Shown: positions 1-9,476, counted from the first letter of the stretch. The stretch is DNA of 48,789 nt from Nostoc punctiforme NIES-2108 (GCA_003326195.1 LXQE01000163.1:42860-91648); one strand, 5' to 3'. The notes: a model not told the origin generated them from the letters alone. Translations and numbers: made by a program.

Positions 1-2
1 AT

Positions 3-1976
3 TTAGAACAATTTGCCGAAGCGATCGCTTGTTATGACAACGCTTTGCAAATCAAACAAGATTATTGGGAAGCTTGGATTGGCCGGGGAACTGCGATCGG
101 TCATTTAGTGAATTATGATGTATTGCTGAATTTGTCCAGTAGTATCATCGCGGCAAATCCCGCCTTACAACAGGGCGGCTACGAAGGAAAATTAGCCAGC
201 TACGAAGAAGGGTTAAAGCATCTACGGACAGATACCCATCCAGAAGGTTGGGGTAGATTGCATTTTGCGATCGCTAATACTTACTACGAACAAGGTAAAA
301 AACATACCAATACGCGGGATTATTGGCGCAAAGCTGCATCTGAGTATCATCAGGCGCTGTTAACCCTGACACTAGAATATTTTCCCCAGTTGCACCTAGA
401 GGTTTTGCAATCTCTAAGCAAAGTGTTGATGGGTTTGGGACAAACCACACAAGTTCAAGAATTGCTGCAACGTGGGACAGATTTATTGCGACAATTACTG
501 AGTGAAGAAACTCGCTCAGACGAAAGTAAAAAACAACTAGCTCTAAAATTTGCCGGCTTCGATCAATTGGCAGTTGATTTAGCTGTGGAGTCGGGTGATT
601 TAGTAGAAGCTTGGGAAATTGCCGAACAAGGTAAAAATGCTTGTTTAAACTGGCTGCTTTCTGGTTGGAATCATAATATTTACTCGCCTTATTATGGCGC
701 AATTCAACAACTATTCAATCCCACAACAGCAATTATTTACTGGCATATTAGTCCAGTTGCCCTACATACTTTTATTCTCAAAGACCAAGCTCCATCACCA
801 ATTCTCCTGTTTACACCCATGCAAGATGCTGGGGTAATACCTTTAGGAGAAGACGCTATCCGTCTAAATGAATTGCCTCTACCCGAAGCAGTGCAACGCC
901 TAATTGAATTTGAAATTTGGCTAGAAGATTGGCATCAACAATACCAAGAATATCGCAGCACAGCCCACGACAGAGAAAGTAAAAGTCAGCATTCTTGGCG
1001 AGTTGATATGGAAGAGAAACTGTTGCGACTGTATGAAATTCTGAATATTTCTACAATTGCACAGGAACTCGAAGGCATCACCCAACTGGTCTTAATTCCT
1101 CACCGTGACTTGTACAGATTGCCCATTCATACACTTTTCCATCTTTCTTCGCCATCTCTGGAAGAGTTACCGAATGTGGAATCAAATTTCAGTGTCACTT
1201 ATCTACCTAGTGCCCAAATAGGTTTATCAATCAGAACTGAGGATATTTGGCAGTGGCAAAATAAGTTCTTGCTCAGTATTGAACATCCTGAAAGTACAAG
1301 TTATCCCACATTTAAATTTGCCAAATTGGAGTCTGAAATTGTTAGTCAGATGTTCAATAATATCCAACGAATTCAGGGGGCAGAAGCTACGAAAAGTATT
1401 GTTGAAAATGCCTTGTCTGATAATTATAACATCTTGCATTTTACAGGTCATGTCACTAATAATTTAGCTGAACCTAAAAAATCAGAATTAGCATTAGCAG
1501 GTGAAGACAAACTTACTCTAGATGAAATCTGCCAACAAAATCTAGATAGTTACAACCTGATTACCCTCTCTGCTTGTGAAAATTTAAGTACTAATAACTA
1601 CACTATTAGCAGCGAATATTTGAGCTTAGTCAGTGGTTTTGTAACTCAGGGCGTACCTCATGTAGTGAGTACTCTCTGGAGTGTAGAATCTTCGGCTAGT
1701 GCCTTAGTAATGATCGAGTTTTACCGACGATTACAGCCCAATAAATCAGCAATTACTGCTTTAGCGGAAGCCACACAATGGTTAAAAGAACTAACTGCTG
1801 GAGAACTGACAAAATGGTATGAAGATATTTTGAATAATCTGCATCCAGAGGAAGTAAGAATTCAAACTTATTTAGCGACGCAACTATATAGAAATAGTAA
1901 AATGGCATCAGATAAAATTCTTTATAACCATCCTTACTACTGGGCAGCATTCACGATTACGGGTAAGCCGAATTAA
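3..1976 (+). CDS. TPR-CHAT domain protein, 5' end outside window
   Basis: The reading frame is open to the left edge, so the true start lies upstream; the first visible codons (LEQFAEAIACYDNAL) are a tetratricopeptide repeat helix pair. More helical TPR-like sequence follows over roughly the first 220 codons. The C-terminal third is a CHAT (caspase HetF-associated with TPRs) domain: HFTGH near 1437-1451 and SACEN near 1569-1583 give the His/Cys pair of this clan CD peptidase fold, and GVPHVVSTLWSV is the usual CHAT strand after the Cys. CHAT proteins are proven or presumed cysteine proteases switched on through their TPR or partner domains; in heterocyst-forming cyanobacteria HetF is the best known member, but this protein is not obviously HetF. 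Substrate and partner are unknown. The gene ends in TAA and the next intact gene starts 253 bp on. Confidence 0.88.
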   Translation, partial: LEQFAEAIACYDNALQIKQDYWEAWIGRGTAIGHLVNYDVLLNLSSSIIAANPALQQGGYEGKLASYEEGLKHLRTDTHPEGWGRLHFAIANTYYEQGKKHTNTRDYWRKAASEYHQALLTLTLEYFPQLHLEVLQSLSKVLMGLGQTTQVQELLQRGTDLLRQLLSEETRSDESKKQLALKFAGFDQLAVDLAVESGDLVEAWEIAEQGKNACLNWLLSGWNHNIYSPYYGAIQQLFNPTTAIIYWHISPVALHTFILKDQAPSPILLFTPMQDAGVIPLGEDAIRLNELPLPEAVQRLIEFEIWLEDWHQQYQEYRSTAHDRESKSQHSWRVDMEEKLLRLYEILNISTIAQELEGITQLVLIPHRDLYRLPIHTLFHLSSPSLEELPNVESNFSVTYLPSAQIGLSIRTEDIWQWQNKFLLSIEHPESTSYPTFKFAKLESEIVSQMFNNIQRIQGAEATKSIVENALSDNYNILHFTGHVTNNLAEPKKSELALAGEDKLTLDEICQQNLDSYNLITLSACENLSTNNYTISSEYLSLVSGFVTQGVPHVVSTLWSVESSASALVMIEFYRRLQPNKSAITALAEATQWLKELTAGELTKWYEDILNNLHPEEVRIQTYLATQLYRNSKMASDKILYNHPYYWAAFTITGKPN

Positions 1977-2012
1977 TCTTTTCAAGCTTAGTCAAACAAT
2001 TTTGGTTTTTAG

Positions 2013-2198
2013 ATTTGCGATTGCGCAGCGTTAGCAAGGAAGAGAATTGAAGAATTAAAGACTCGAATCAAAGAACTCAGTAGTCAAGCTGTAAAATTTA
2101 GTAAAAAAGCAACTGAAGTGTGTTTGACGGATCGGGAACAAGCTAGGGAACCTAGTAAGCGTTGTCAGCTATTAATACAAGAGTTGAAACGGCAATAG
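2013..2198 (+). pseudogene. Short coding remnant without a start codon
   Basis: Between TAG at 2010 and TAG at 2196 one frame reads like a charged helical protein tail (RIEELKTRIKELSSQ, then REQAREPSKRCQLLIQELKRQ in two parts) but has no ATG, GTG or TTG. The first part (gcgcagcgttagca, about 2023-2036) is repeat-like DNA, so the original N-terminus may have been replaced by a repeat. A partial copy of the TAATTCG-type repeat lies directly downstream (2207-2220) and runs into the next gene's start region. Could also be a chance open stretch. Confidence 0.35.
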
Positions 2199-2229
2199 GT
2201 TTAAAATAATTCGTAATGGGGGGTTTGTT

Positions 2230-3915
2230 ATGCCAGATGTTAGGTTTGATAAATACTATCGTTATGAAGACCTGGCAAGCATTCTGCACAGTTATGCAAA
2301 GGAATTTCCCCAACTAGTACGCATAGTAAGCATTGGCAAGAGTTACGAAGGACGTGATATTTGGGTATTGACAGTTACCAACTTTGCCACTGGCGCACAC
2401 CAAGAAAAACCTGCCCTTTGGGTTGATGGCAATATCCACGCCACTGAATTAGCACCGTCAAGTGTTTGTCTATACCTCTTGCAAACATTAGTTACAGCTT
2501 ACGGTACTCACGCAGAAATTACCCGTTGTTTAGATACTCGCACCTTCTACATTTGCCCCCGCGTTAACCCTGATGGTGCTGAGTTGGCATTGGCTGACAA
2601 ACCGAAATTTATTCGCTCTAGTACTCGTCCCTATCCCCATGATGAAAAAGGCAACGATGGGTTAGTCATGGAAGATATCGATGGCGATGGTCGGATTTTA
2701 CTGATGCGAATCCCCGATGACAATGGGGCTTGGAAAGTCTGTCCTACTGAACCTCGTCTGCTGGTGCGACGCGAACCCACAGAAACAGGTGGACAGTATT
2801 ATCGCGTACTACTAGAAGGAAATATAGAAAATTATGACGGAGTTCAGATTAAAATTCAGCCTTCTAAGAAAGGGCTAGATTTAAACCGAAATTTTCCATT
2901 TTTATGGCGGCAAGAATCTGAGCAATCGGGGTCTGGCCCTTATCCTACATCTGAAACAGAAGTGCGATCGCTAGTTCAATTTATCACTACACATCCTAAT
3001 ATTACAGGAGCGATCGCCTTTCATACTTTTAGCGGTGTTCTCATCCGTCCCTACACCCACCTCAGCGATGACGAATTCCCCGTTAATGACCTCCGCACTT
3101 ATCAACGTATTGGCGCAAAAGGTACTGAACTTACTCAATACCCAGCCATCTCCGCCTTTCATGATTTCCGCTATGACCCCAAAGACGTAATTACAGGGAC
3201 ATTTGACGACTGGGCTTATGAATATCAAGGTCTATTTGCCTGGACAGTAGAAGTCTGGAGTCCGCAGCGCCAAGCTGGAATTAATGATTATAAATACATC
3301 GATTGGCAGCGAGAACACTCTGTAGAAGATGACCTGAAATTGCTGCGTTGGAACGATGAAAAACTTGCAGGTAAAGGCTACGTAGATTGGTATCCCTTCG
3401 AGCATCCCCAACTCGGTCAGATTGAACTAGGCGGCTGGGATACTATGTACGCTTGGACAAATCCACCCCCTGAATTTCTGGAGAAAGAAATAGCCCTCTT
3501 CCCAGAATGGCTGGTTTGGCATCTGTTAATATCTCCGCGTTTAGAGATTTACGAAGCCAGTGTCCACAGCTTGGGTGATGATATTTATCGGGTGCAATTA
3601 GTTGTGCATAATACAGGCTGGTTGCCCACCAACGTCACCCAAAAAGCCTTAGAAAAAAAGCTGGTGCGAGGCTGTATCTGTGAAATTGAACTACCTCCTG
3701 GGGGAACTTTGGTAACGGGTAAACCCCGTGAAGAGTTAGGTCAATTAGAAGGACGAGCCTACAAGCCTTCAACTCCCATTAGACGGCACAGCGATCCTAC
3801 CAAGGATCGGGCAAAAGTGGAATGGGTGGTGCGTGTGCCTCAAGGTAGCACAGTTAAACTGCTAGCCCGCCATGAACGTGCTGGAGTTGTTCGTACTGAA
3901 TTGACATTCCCATAA
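2230..3915 (+). CDS. M14-family zinc carboxypeptidase
   Basis: A 561-residue protein whose first ~350 residues form a peptidase M14 domain. The zinc ligands are visible as H70 and E73 (NIHATE) and H265 (AFHTFSG); NPDG at 113-116 and DLNRNFP at 217-223 are the substrate-binding motifs, and E341 (TVEVW) is the expected catalytic glutamate. All key residues are present, so it should be an active metallocarboxypeptidase, of the larger bacterial group with a ~200-residue C-terminal extension of unknown role. No clear signal peptide is seen, which suggests the cytoplasm. The ATG at 2230 follows a run of G from a partial interspersed repeat. Substrate is not predictable; peptidoglycan peptides or ordinary peptides are both possible. 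Confidence 0.9.
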   Translation: MPDVRFDKYYRYEDLASILHSYAKEFPQLVRIVSIGKSYEGRDIWVLTVTNFATGAHQEKPALWVDGNIHATELAPSSVCLYLLQTLVTAYGTHAEITRCLDTRTFYICPRVNPDGAELALADKPKFIRSSTRPYPHDEKGNDGLVMEDIDGDGRILLMRIPDDNGAWKVCPTEPRLLVRREPTETGGQYYRVLLEGNIENYDGVQIKIQPSKKGLDLNRNFPFLWRQESEQSGSGPYPTSETEVRSLVQFITTHPNITGAIAFHTFSGVLIRPYTHLSDDEFPVNDLRTYQRIGAKGTELTQYPAISAFHDFRYDPKDVITGTFDDWAYEYQGLFAWTVEVWSPQRQAGINDYKYIDWQREHSVEDDLKLLRWNDEKLAGKGYVDWYPFEHPQLGQIELGGWDTMYAWTNPPPEFLEKEIALFPEWLVWHLLISPRLEIYEASVHSLGDDIYRVQLVVHNTGWLPTNVTQKALEKKLVRGCICEIELPPGGTLVTGKPREELGQLEGRAYKPSTPIRRHSDPTKDRAKVEWVVRVPQGSTVKLLARHERAGVVRTELTFP

Positions 3916-3970
3916 TTTTGACATTTGAAATTGTCAAATATACTTCCTGCGATATTATCCTAATACAGCT

Positions 3971-4438
3971 TTGTCTAAACCTATAATTACCGTTCGCCTA
4001 ATTACACGCGACGAACTTCCCCAACTTTTGGCTTTATATAACCACCTAAATCCTGTCGATGCGCCTCTACCATCTGATGATGTTTTACAATCTATCTGGG
4101 ATGAGATTTTACATGATCCCCATTTGTATTACATCGTGGCTGATGTTCATAGCCAGCTAGTAGCAACATGTAATTTAACCATTGTTCCCAACTTGACGCG
4201 TGGCGCACGTCCATACGGCATCATTGAAAATGTTGTCACCCATCTCGATTTTCGACACCAGGGATTAGGTACACAAGTGCTACATTATGCCTTAGCTTTA
4301 GCATGGCAGCAAAAGTGCTATAAAGTGATGCTTCTAAGTGGCTCAAAAAACGAGGAGACGTTGCACTTCTATGAAAAAGCAGGATTCAAGCGTGGACTAA
4401 AAACCGGATTTGTTGCCCTACCTCCAGAGGAGTTGTGA
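3971..4438 (+). CDS. GNAT family N-acetyltransferase
   Basis: 155 residues covering a single GNAT fold. The acetyl-CoA loop is RHQGLGT (Q/RxxGxG/A type) after ENVVTHLDF, and the C-terminal strand and helix LHFYEKAGFKRG is typical of the family. The start used is TTG at 3971; no ATG precedes the first conserved strand (ITVRLITRDELPQLL), so a TTG start fits best. It lies 55 bp after the carboxypeptidase on the same strand and may be cotranscribed with it. Substrate unknown; small-molecule amine acetylation is the usual role. Confidence 0.85.
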   Translation: MSKPIITVRLITRDELPQLLALYNHLNPVDAPLPSDDVLQSIWDEILHDPHLYYIVADVHSQLVATCNLTIVPNLTRGARPYGIIENVVTHLDFRHQGLGTQVLHYALALAWQQKCYKVMLLSGSKNEETLHFYEKAGFKRGLKTGFVALPPEEL

Positions 4439-5177
4439 GCAAAATTGAGACAGATTAGCCAGCTTCCAAAAATCCTAGTTTATCTTTGGGTTCGCTTTTA
4501 AAAAATAGTCTTTTGTAAAAAAATAATTCCTAGCCAAAAATCTTGGCGCAATCAGGCTTGAAATTTTTGATTGCGATCGCTAATTTCCAGTCTAGTATTT
4601 GAAAATTTCCCATCAAGGACAACTATCTAAAGAGTGAAAGTTTTTCCTCAAAATCCAGCCCTGAGTTAGTTGTATAATTTCGATCAAAGATTAATAATGC
4701 ATCATATCGCCAAGAGGCATTTTATTTCTTAAATCTTGCTAAAGATCATGATACATTAAGTTTGACAGCATGAACCCTCCTCGGCAATTATAAAGATACG
4801 GCTATTAAAGGCCAATTATTTTACTGCTTGACTGCAATTTTAGAACTGATAAAATCGCCTACTTGCATTAATTATCTTTATTGTTGCAACAGAAGAGATT
4901 ACTCTGGTATGCCTGCTTCTCTTTAGTGCGATCTGCGGTTCTTTAAAAAGCAAATAGGAATCCGATACTACATGTGGTAAACATTTGGATAAATGTTATG
5001 AGATATCAGAGCAGCTACTCATAATGTCCCACATTTGAATTTTTCAGAGTAAACGGGTTTCATTTTTGGTTTCCATATTAAGGCAACCAAATAATTATCT
5101 GGATATTTGTATTCACTTAACCTTGCATCCAGTATTTTCCAATAGTCAACCCAAGAAATTGAAAAGAGGATATTTCC
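4439..5177. other. 739-bp AT-rich gap, no gene seen
   Basis: No coding frame, tRNA or convincing repeat element was recognised on either strand. It holds one HIP1 octamer near 4574. The right end must contain the promoter and leader of the envelope gene at 5178, whose ribosome site (GAAAAGAGGA, about 5160-5169) is good. A long leader or small RNA cannot be excluded. Confidence 0.5.
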
Positions 5178-6851
5178 ATGTCTAGTTTGTTTCGTTGGTC
5201 ATCAACAAAGGTTACTTTGCTAGTTCTGGGAATTACAGCTGCGACAATAACTCCCATCGTAATTTCTGCCCCAGCTTCATCTCAAACTCCTGTTCCATCT
5301 GTAACACCATCACCTGCGACACCATCGCCTACTTCAACAGTTAACCTGTCTGATGTTTCCTCAGATTATTGGGCGCGTCCCTTCATTCAAGCCCTAGCTG
5401 AGAATAACGTGATTAGTGGCTTTCCTGATGGTACTTATAGACCAAATCAGCCTGTGACTCGTGCTGAATTTGCTGCCTTGATTCAAAAAGCTTTCAGTAC
5501 CCAAAACCGAGTTCGGCAATTAAGTGCGGGTGGATTTAGTGATGTTCCTGCTAACTACTGGGCGGCTGCTGCAATTCAAAACGCCTACGAAACTGGATTT
5601 TTGGCAGGCTATCCTGGGAACGTGTTTAGACCAAATCAAGAAATTCCTAGAGTACAGGGGATCGTTGCTTTAAGTAGTGGCTTAGGTTTAACTGGTGGCG
5701 ATACAAGTACTCTCACTAATTACTACAACGATGCCTCAGCTATCCCAGAGTATGCTGTTGGCAGTGTGGCAGCAGCGACAGTAGGCAATCTTGTTGTCAA
5801 CTACCCGGATGTAAAACAACTCAATCCGCAACAGTCTTTGACTCGTGCTGAAGCAGCAGCACTTTTATATCAAGCTCTAGTTAAACAGGGACGGGTGCAA
5901 CCCATTGCTAGCAATCTTCCAGCTAGTCAGTACGTTGTAGCTGGAACTCCCACAAGTACTGATATTGTTTCTCTGGCAGCATCCAGTAGTTCTTTTACAA
6001 CTCTGACTTCTTTATTAAAGACAGCCGGTCTAGTAGATATTCTTCAACAGGCAGGCCCTTATACAGTCTTCGCTCCCACCAATGATGCCTTTGCTGCCTT
6101 GCCTGCTGCTACCTTAGAACAGTTACAGCAACCAGAGAACAGAGAAGCGTTAGTTAAGATTTTAAGATATCATGTGGTTCCCGGTGCGGTAACAGCTAGT
6201 CAACTCTCGGCAGGGGAATTGACAACCGATGAAGGAAGACCAGTAAATATTAAAATCGATTCCGCTAACAGTCAAGTGACGGTGAATAATGCCAGAGTTC
6301 TCCAGGCGGATGTGAAAGCTAGCAATGGTGTTATCCATGCAATTAACCAAGTCCTGATTCCGCCTGATGTTAACATCAGTCAGTTAAATCAGCCATCAAC
6401 AGGAAGTACAACGCCTGATGTTAACGTAGGCAGAAGTACTCGTGGTGGCAGAAGCTATATCGGAGTTGGTGGTAACATTGGTTTGAGCGGCGATGATACA
6501 GCTCTGAGCGACACTAACTTTACAGTGATCAGTAAACTTGGTCTGACAAACTATCTATCAGTGCGACCATCGGTGATCTTTGGGGACGATACAATATTTC
6601 TAGTTCCTGTGACTTTAGATTTTTCTCCTCGCAGAGCAGGTTCAGTGGGTGAAAGAACCTATAGTATATCTCCTTACATAGGTGCTGGTGTAGCAATTGA
6701 AGCTAATAGTGATACTGATATTGGATTGCTGTTAACAGGTGGTGTAGACGTTCCTCTAGGTTCTAAACTTACGCTAACAGGTGGTGTAAATGCTGCTTTT
6801 ATGGATGATACTGATGTAGGACTACAGTTAGGAGTTGGCTATAACTTCTAA
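5178..6851 (+). CDS. SLH - fasciclin (FAS1) - outer-membrane beta-barrel fusion
   Basis: 557 residues with a signal peptide (hydrophobic stretch about 10-30, cleavage near ASSQT) and a Pro/Ser/Thr linker. Three SLH repeats follow at about 55-105, 118-168 and 183-235 (YWARPFIQALAENNVISGFPDG is the classic form, here split by position). A FAS1 domain occupies about 260-397, with YTVFAPTNDAFAALP and YHVVPGAV as its H1 and H2 motifs. The last ~135 residues are alternating Gly-rich amphipathic strands ending in GVGYNF, with the terminal Phe of outer-membrane barrels. SLH binds peptidoglycan-linked polymer, FAS1 is an adhesion fold, and the barrel would sit in the outer membrane, so the protein could tether wall to outer membrane or to other cells. 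Strong Shine-Dalgarno and an isolated position suggest its own transcript. Confidence 0.9.
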   Translation: MSSLFRWSSTKVTLLVLGITAATITPIVISAPASSQTPVPSVTPSPATPSPTSTVNLSDVSSDYWARPFIQALAENNVISGFPDGTYRPNQPVTRAEFAALIQKAFSTQNRVRQLSAGGFSDVPANYWAAAAIQNAYETGFLAGYPGNVFRPNQEIPRVQGIVALSSGLGLTGGDTSTLTNYYNDASAIPEYAVGSVAAATVGNLVVNYPDVKQLNPQQSLTRAEAAALLYQALVKQGRVQPIASNLPASQYVVAGTPTSTDIVSLAASSSSFTTLTSLLKTAGLVDILQQAGPYTVFAPTNDAFAALPAATLEQLQQPENREALVKILRYHVVPGAVTASQLSAGELTTDEGRPVNIKIDSANSQVTVNNARVLQADVKASNGVIHAINQVLIPPDVNISQLNQPSTGSTTPDVNVGRSTRGGRSYIGVGGNIGLSGDDTALSDTNFTVISKLGLTNYLSVRPSVIFGDDTIFLVPVTLDFSPRRAGSVGERTYSISPYIGAGVAIEANSDTDIGLLLTGGVDVPLGSKLTLTGGVNAAFMDDTDVGLQLGVGYNF

Positions 6852-6875
6852 GTAAATAGAAGTAGAACATAGAAT

Positions 6876-6903
6876 AAGGGCGCACAGTTAGTTGTGCGCT
6901 CTT
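6876..6903. terminator. Hairpin between convergent genes
   Basis: GCGCACA (6880-6886) and TGTGCGC (6893-6899) pair around a 6-nt loop, and the stem extends a few bases on each side. It lies between the envelope gene (+) and the O-methyltransferase (-), so it may serve both. The T tract is weak on either strand. Confidence 0.55.
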
Positions 6904-6909
6904 GCCGTA

Positions 6910-7575
6910 TTAAGGTCGCTTGATTGCTAAAGTAAGTCCATCGGCGATGGGGACAAGAGAAAGGGTAACTCGCTCGTCATGATGTAACTTCTCGTTCAGC
7001 GCCCGAATTGCTTGGGTGCTTTCATCTTGATTTTGATCATCAGCTACTTGTCCAGACCATAAAACATTATCGATCGCAATCAATCCACCTGGACGCACTA
7101 ATTGCAGCGATCGCTCATAATATCCATCATAATTTTCTTTATCAGCATCAATAAAGGCAAAATCAAAAGTCTCGCCTTGCCCAGTTGCTAATAGCCGATC
7201 TAAAGTTTCCAAAGCTGGTGCCAATCGGAGATCGATTTTATCAGCAACCCCAGCTTCTAGCCAATATCGCCGAGCGATCGCAGTAAATTCTTCACTCACA
7301 TCACAAGCAATAATCTTCCCGTCAGCCGGTAGTGCCAAAGCTACAGAAAGTGAGCTATAACCCGTAAACACTCCAACTTCTAGGGTTTTCTTCGCTCCAA
7401 TTAACTGTACCAGAAGGCTCATAAACTGCCCTTGTTCTGGTGAAATCTGCATTCCACTCCGGGGATGATTGGCGGTTTCTTGGCGCAACTTTTCAAGAAT
7501 TTCTGGTTCTCGCAGCGAAACGGATAAAAGATAATTGTAGAGTTGATTATCAAGACCTATAGACTGTTTTGGCAT
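6910..7575 (-). CDS. Class I SAM-dependent O-methyltransferase
   Basis: 221 residues matching the caffeoyl-CoA/catechol O-methyltransferase family (Methyltransf_3). Motif I is KKTLEVGVFTGYSSLSVALA, the acidic strand-2 end is IIACDVS, the metal and catechol-site Asp is in FDFAFIDADKENYDGYYE, and DNVLWSGQV follows with the second metal ligands. Such enzymes need a divalent metal and methylate a catechol-like hydroxyl on small molecules. In cyanobacteria homologues act on diverse natural products; the substrate here is not deducible. Its ATG at 7575 is back to back with the lipoprotein gene on the other strand, leaving about 67 bp for both promoters. Confidence 0.9.
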   Translation of the reverse strand: MPKQSIGLDNQLYNYLLSVSLREPEILEKLRQETANHPRSGMQISPEQGQFMSLLVQLIGAKKTLEVGVFTGYSSLSVALALPADGKIIACDVSEEFTAIARRYWLEAGVADKIDLRLAPALETLDRLLATGQGETFDFAFIDADKENYDGYYERSLQLVRPGGLIAIDNVLWSGQVADDQNQDESTQAIRALNEKLHHDERVTLSLVPIADGLTLAIKRP

Positions 7576-7642
7576 GGTAGATGAGAGAATTGAGAGAATC
7601 TACAGTTATACTATCGCTGATAAGTGGAATCTCAGGAATAAC

Positions 7643-8050
7643 ATGGTGCGGTTAGTTTTGACAGCAATATTGCTGGTGCTAGTAACAGCTTGTGGCAGTA
7701 TTGGACTGCTACCGACTAGCGAGTTAGTGCAAAAAGCGATCGCACTTGGGCTAGAACAAACTCAACAAAAACTTAGCCAACAGTTGGATTTAGATTTTCA
7801 AGGATTTGAAATCAAGCGGTTATCAATTACCCAGGAACAACCACTGACAATTGAAAATTTACCAGCTTTCCACGTCCGGGGAACCTACGATTTGATTGTT
7901 AAGCTACCAAAACGACGCTTAACGCAACCACAACAAGCATTTGACGTTTACTTGCAAATTCAACAAGAAGGTAAAACTTGGCGATTGCTGCTTCCAGAAA
8001 AAGGTAGTAAAGATAGTCAATCAATTTGGCGTAGTTATCTCATCCAATAG
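7643..8050 (+). CDS. Small predicted lipoprotein
   Basis: 135 residues starting at the ATG at 7643, chosen because it puts a clean type II signal sequence at the N-terminus (MVRLVLTAILLVLVTAC with lipobox LVTAC); an earlier in-frame ATG at 7574 would add a polar stretch before it and overlap the divergent gene. The mature part is a mixed alpha/beta fold of about 118 residues (LGLEQTQQKLSQQLD, then FEIKRLSITQEQ and several strands) without a recognised domain. Probably anchored to a membrane facing the periplasm. Function unknown. Confidence 0.75.
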   Translation: MVRLVLTAILLVLVTACGSIGLLPTSELVQKAIALGLEQTQQKLSQQLDLDFQGFEIKRLSITQEQPLTIENLPAFHVRGTYDLIVKLPKRRLTQPQQAFDVYLQIQQEGKTWRLLLPEKGSKDSQSIWRSYLIQ

Positions 8051-8090
8051 TGACGGGGAAAGGTGTAAATTGTCTCATTCTTTTCCCAAA

Positions 8091-8558
8091 CTACAGGTTA
8101 AATTTTGTGTATTCTACACCATCATTTTCTGCAAGAATTACAAAATCGAAGGATTCAACTAACGCCTGTATTGCACCAGTTCCGCCATAGGGATAGCTAA
8201 AGGGTTCAAACTCCAGTCTAGCTCTATCGGCAGAAACCATCCTACAAGCAATTAATTGATATTCGCCATTTTGAAAAGCATCAAACATAGAATAAAAGTC
8301 CCAAGGAGTTTCAAGGCTAGGATCTGTCCACCTCTGTTCCACAGGTGTTGCAAACCAGCGACGGAAATGTTCAGTCTCTTCCTCTTCACTAGGCCACCAA
8401 AAATGTGATAATGCTTTGCGATCAAAAAAAATTAGCCAATCTTCTTCATTACGCCAAGAATCGTTGTCTTTATCTTTTTTAATTTCGTTGAAAACTTCAC
8501 AAAGAGCATTGAATCTTTTGGAATCATCTACTTGAAACTCTACAAAGCAGTATTCCAT
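8091..8558 (-). CDS. Hypothetical protein, acidic, Trp-rich
   Basis: 155 residues, ATG at 8558 preceded by a GGAAG ribosome site. Strongly acidic with a central aromatic stretch (SHFWWPSEEEETEHFRRWF) and a C-terminal Gly-rich turn (YPYGGTGAIQALVESF). No signal peptide or membrane segment; likely a soluble cytoplasmic protein. It does not match a family I can name. Convergent with the lipoprotein gene, 40 bp apart. Confidence 0.65.
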   Translation of the reverse strand: MEYCFVEFQVDDSKRFNALCEVFNEIKKDKDNDSWRNEEDWLIFFDRKALSHFWWPSEEEETEHFRRWFATPVEQRWTDPSLETPWDFYSMFDAFQNGEYQLIACRMVSADRARLEFEPFSYPYGGTGAIQALVESFDFVILAENDGVEYTKFNL

Positions 8559-8671
8559 TATTCTTCCCTTCTTTTATTATGTGCAACTAGAAAAACCATC
8601 ACAAATCTATTTGTATAATTGAGAACCACTAGCCATAATCGAGGTGATAGTTTCATCGGAGACAGGCTAAG

Positions 8672-9445
8672 ATGTATATCAACTTTTTTATCAGTTCCAT
8701 TATTGGAATTGTGGTTCCGGTGCTGGTGGCTTTTGGCTTACTGCAATGGTTGCACATACCTACAGGTAACTTTCTTGATTGGGTGATTGGTGGTGCTAGT
8801 TTTTGGTGGCTGTTGGTAATTGTTACCGTACCGTGGAATGTGCATTTTCAAGCCAAAGAAGTCTTAGCAGAAGCAGCACAATCAACTGAGAAAGGCATTC
8901 CAGTTGATGAGAAACAAGTGAAGTATGTCACATTGTTGGCAAAGCGATCGCTCTGGGTTGCCATTGCTTTACACTTATTCTCAGCTGTTGGTCTTTATAC
9001 CCTTGCTGTCACTGGTATTAGTACGGTTGGATATATAAGTTCTGGTGCAGCTTTATTATTAACAATTCTGCGTCCCGCGATTCGCGCTTACGAGTATTTA
9101 TATGCGCGGTTAGCGATGATTCGCCAAGAATGGAAGTATCCGCGCGAAGATATTTTTGAACTGCGCGATCGCTTCTCGATATTGGAACAAAAAATCCAGT
9201 CATTGGAAGATCAACTCAACCCAGAACAACCCTATTCCTTACCCGCAACTCAACAACGTTTTGCCGAAGAGACTCGCAGAGATTTAGCTCGAATTGCGGC
9301 TAATTTAGAAGAATTACGGGCGACAAATCAAACAGAACATGAGCGTTTGGGGAGAGAAGCCAGAAATGCGATCGCGCAACTTTCCACCGACGGGCAATTT
9401 CTTGATCATGTCCGCGAAATTATTCGATTTTTTAAGACCGCTTAA
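8672..9445 (+). CDS. Membrane protein with C-terminal coiled coil
   Basis: 257 residues. Four hydrophobic segments are visible at about 5-25, 35-55, 90-112 and 115-135, followed by a basic stretch and a long charged helical tail (about 140-245) with heptad character (DRFSILEQKIQSLEDQL, then RRDLARIAANLEELRATN). The tail should lie in the cytoplasm and could mediate oligomerisation. I recognise it only as the type of conserved cyanobacterial membrane protein without assigned function. Monocistronic by position: a hairpin follows at 9477. Confidence 0.7.
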   Translation: MYINFFISSIIGIVVPVLVAFGLLQWLHIPTGNFLDWVIGGASFWWLLVIVTVPWNVHFQAKEVLAEAAQSTEKGIPVDEKQVKYVTLLAKRSLWVAIALHLFSAVGLYTLAVTGISTVGYISSGAALLLTILRPAIRAYEYLYARLAMIRQEWKYPREDIFELRDRFSILEQKIQSLEDQLNPEQPYSLPATQQRFAEETRRDLARIAANLEELRATNQTEHERLGREARNAIAQLSTDGQFLDHVREIIRFFKTA

Positions 9446-9476
9446 TTATTGCTCTAATAACTGAACTAATTTTAAG

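Noticed and set aside
4439..5177. Searched for a tRNA or small gene in the long gap
   Set aside because: No cloverleaf-like sequence or protein-like frame was found.
7574..7642. Longer start for the lipoprotein at 7574
   Set aside because: It would place the lipoprotein signal internally and overlap the start of the divergent gene.
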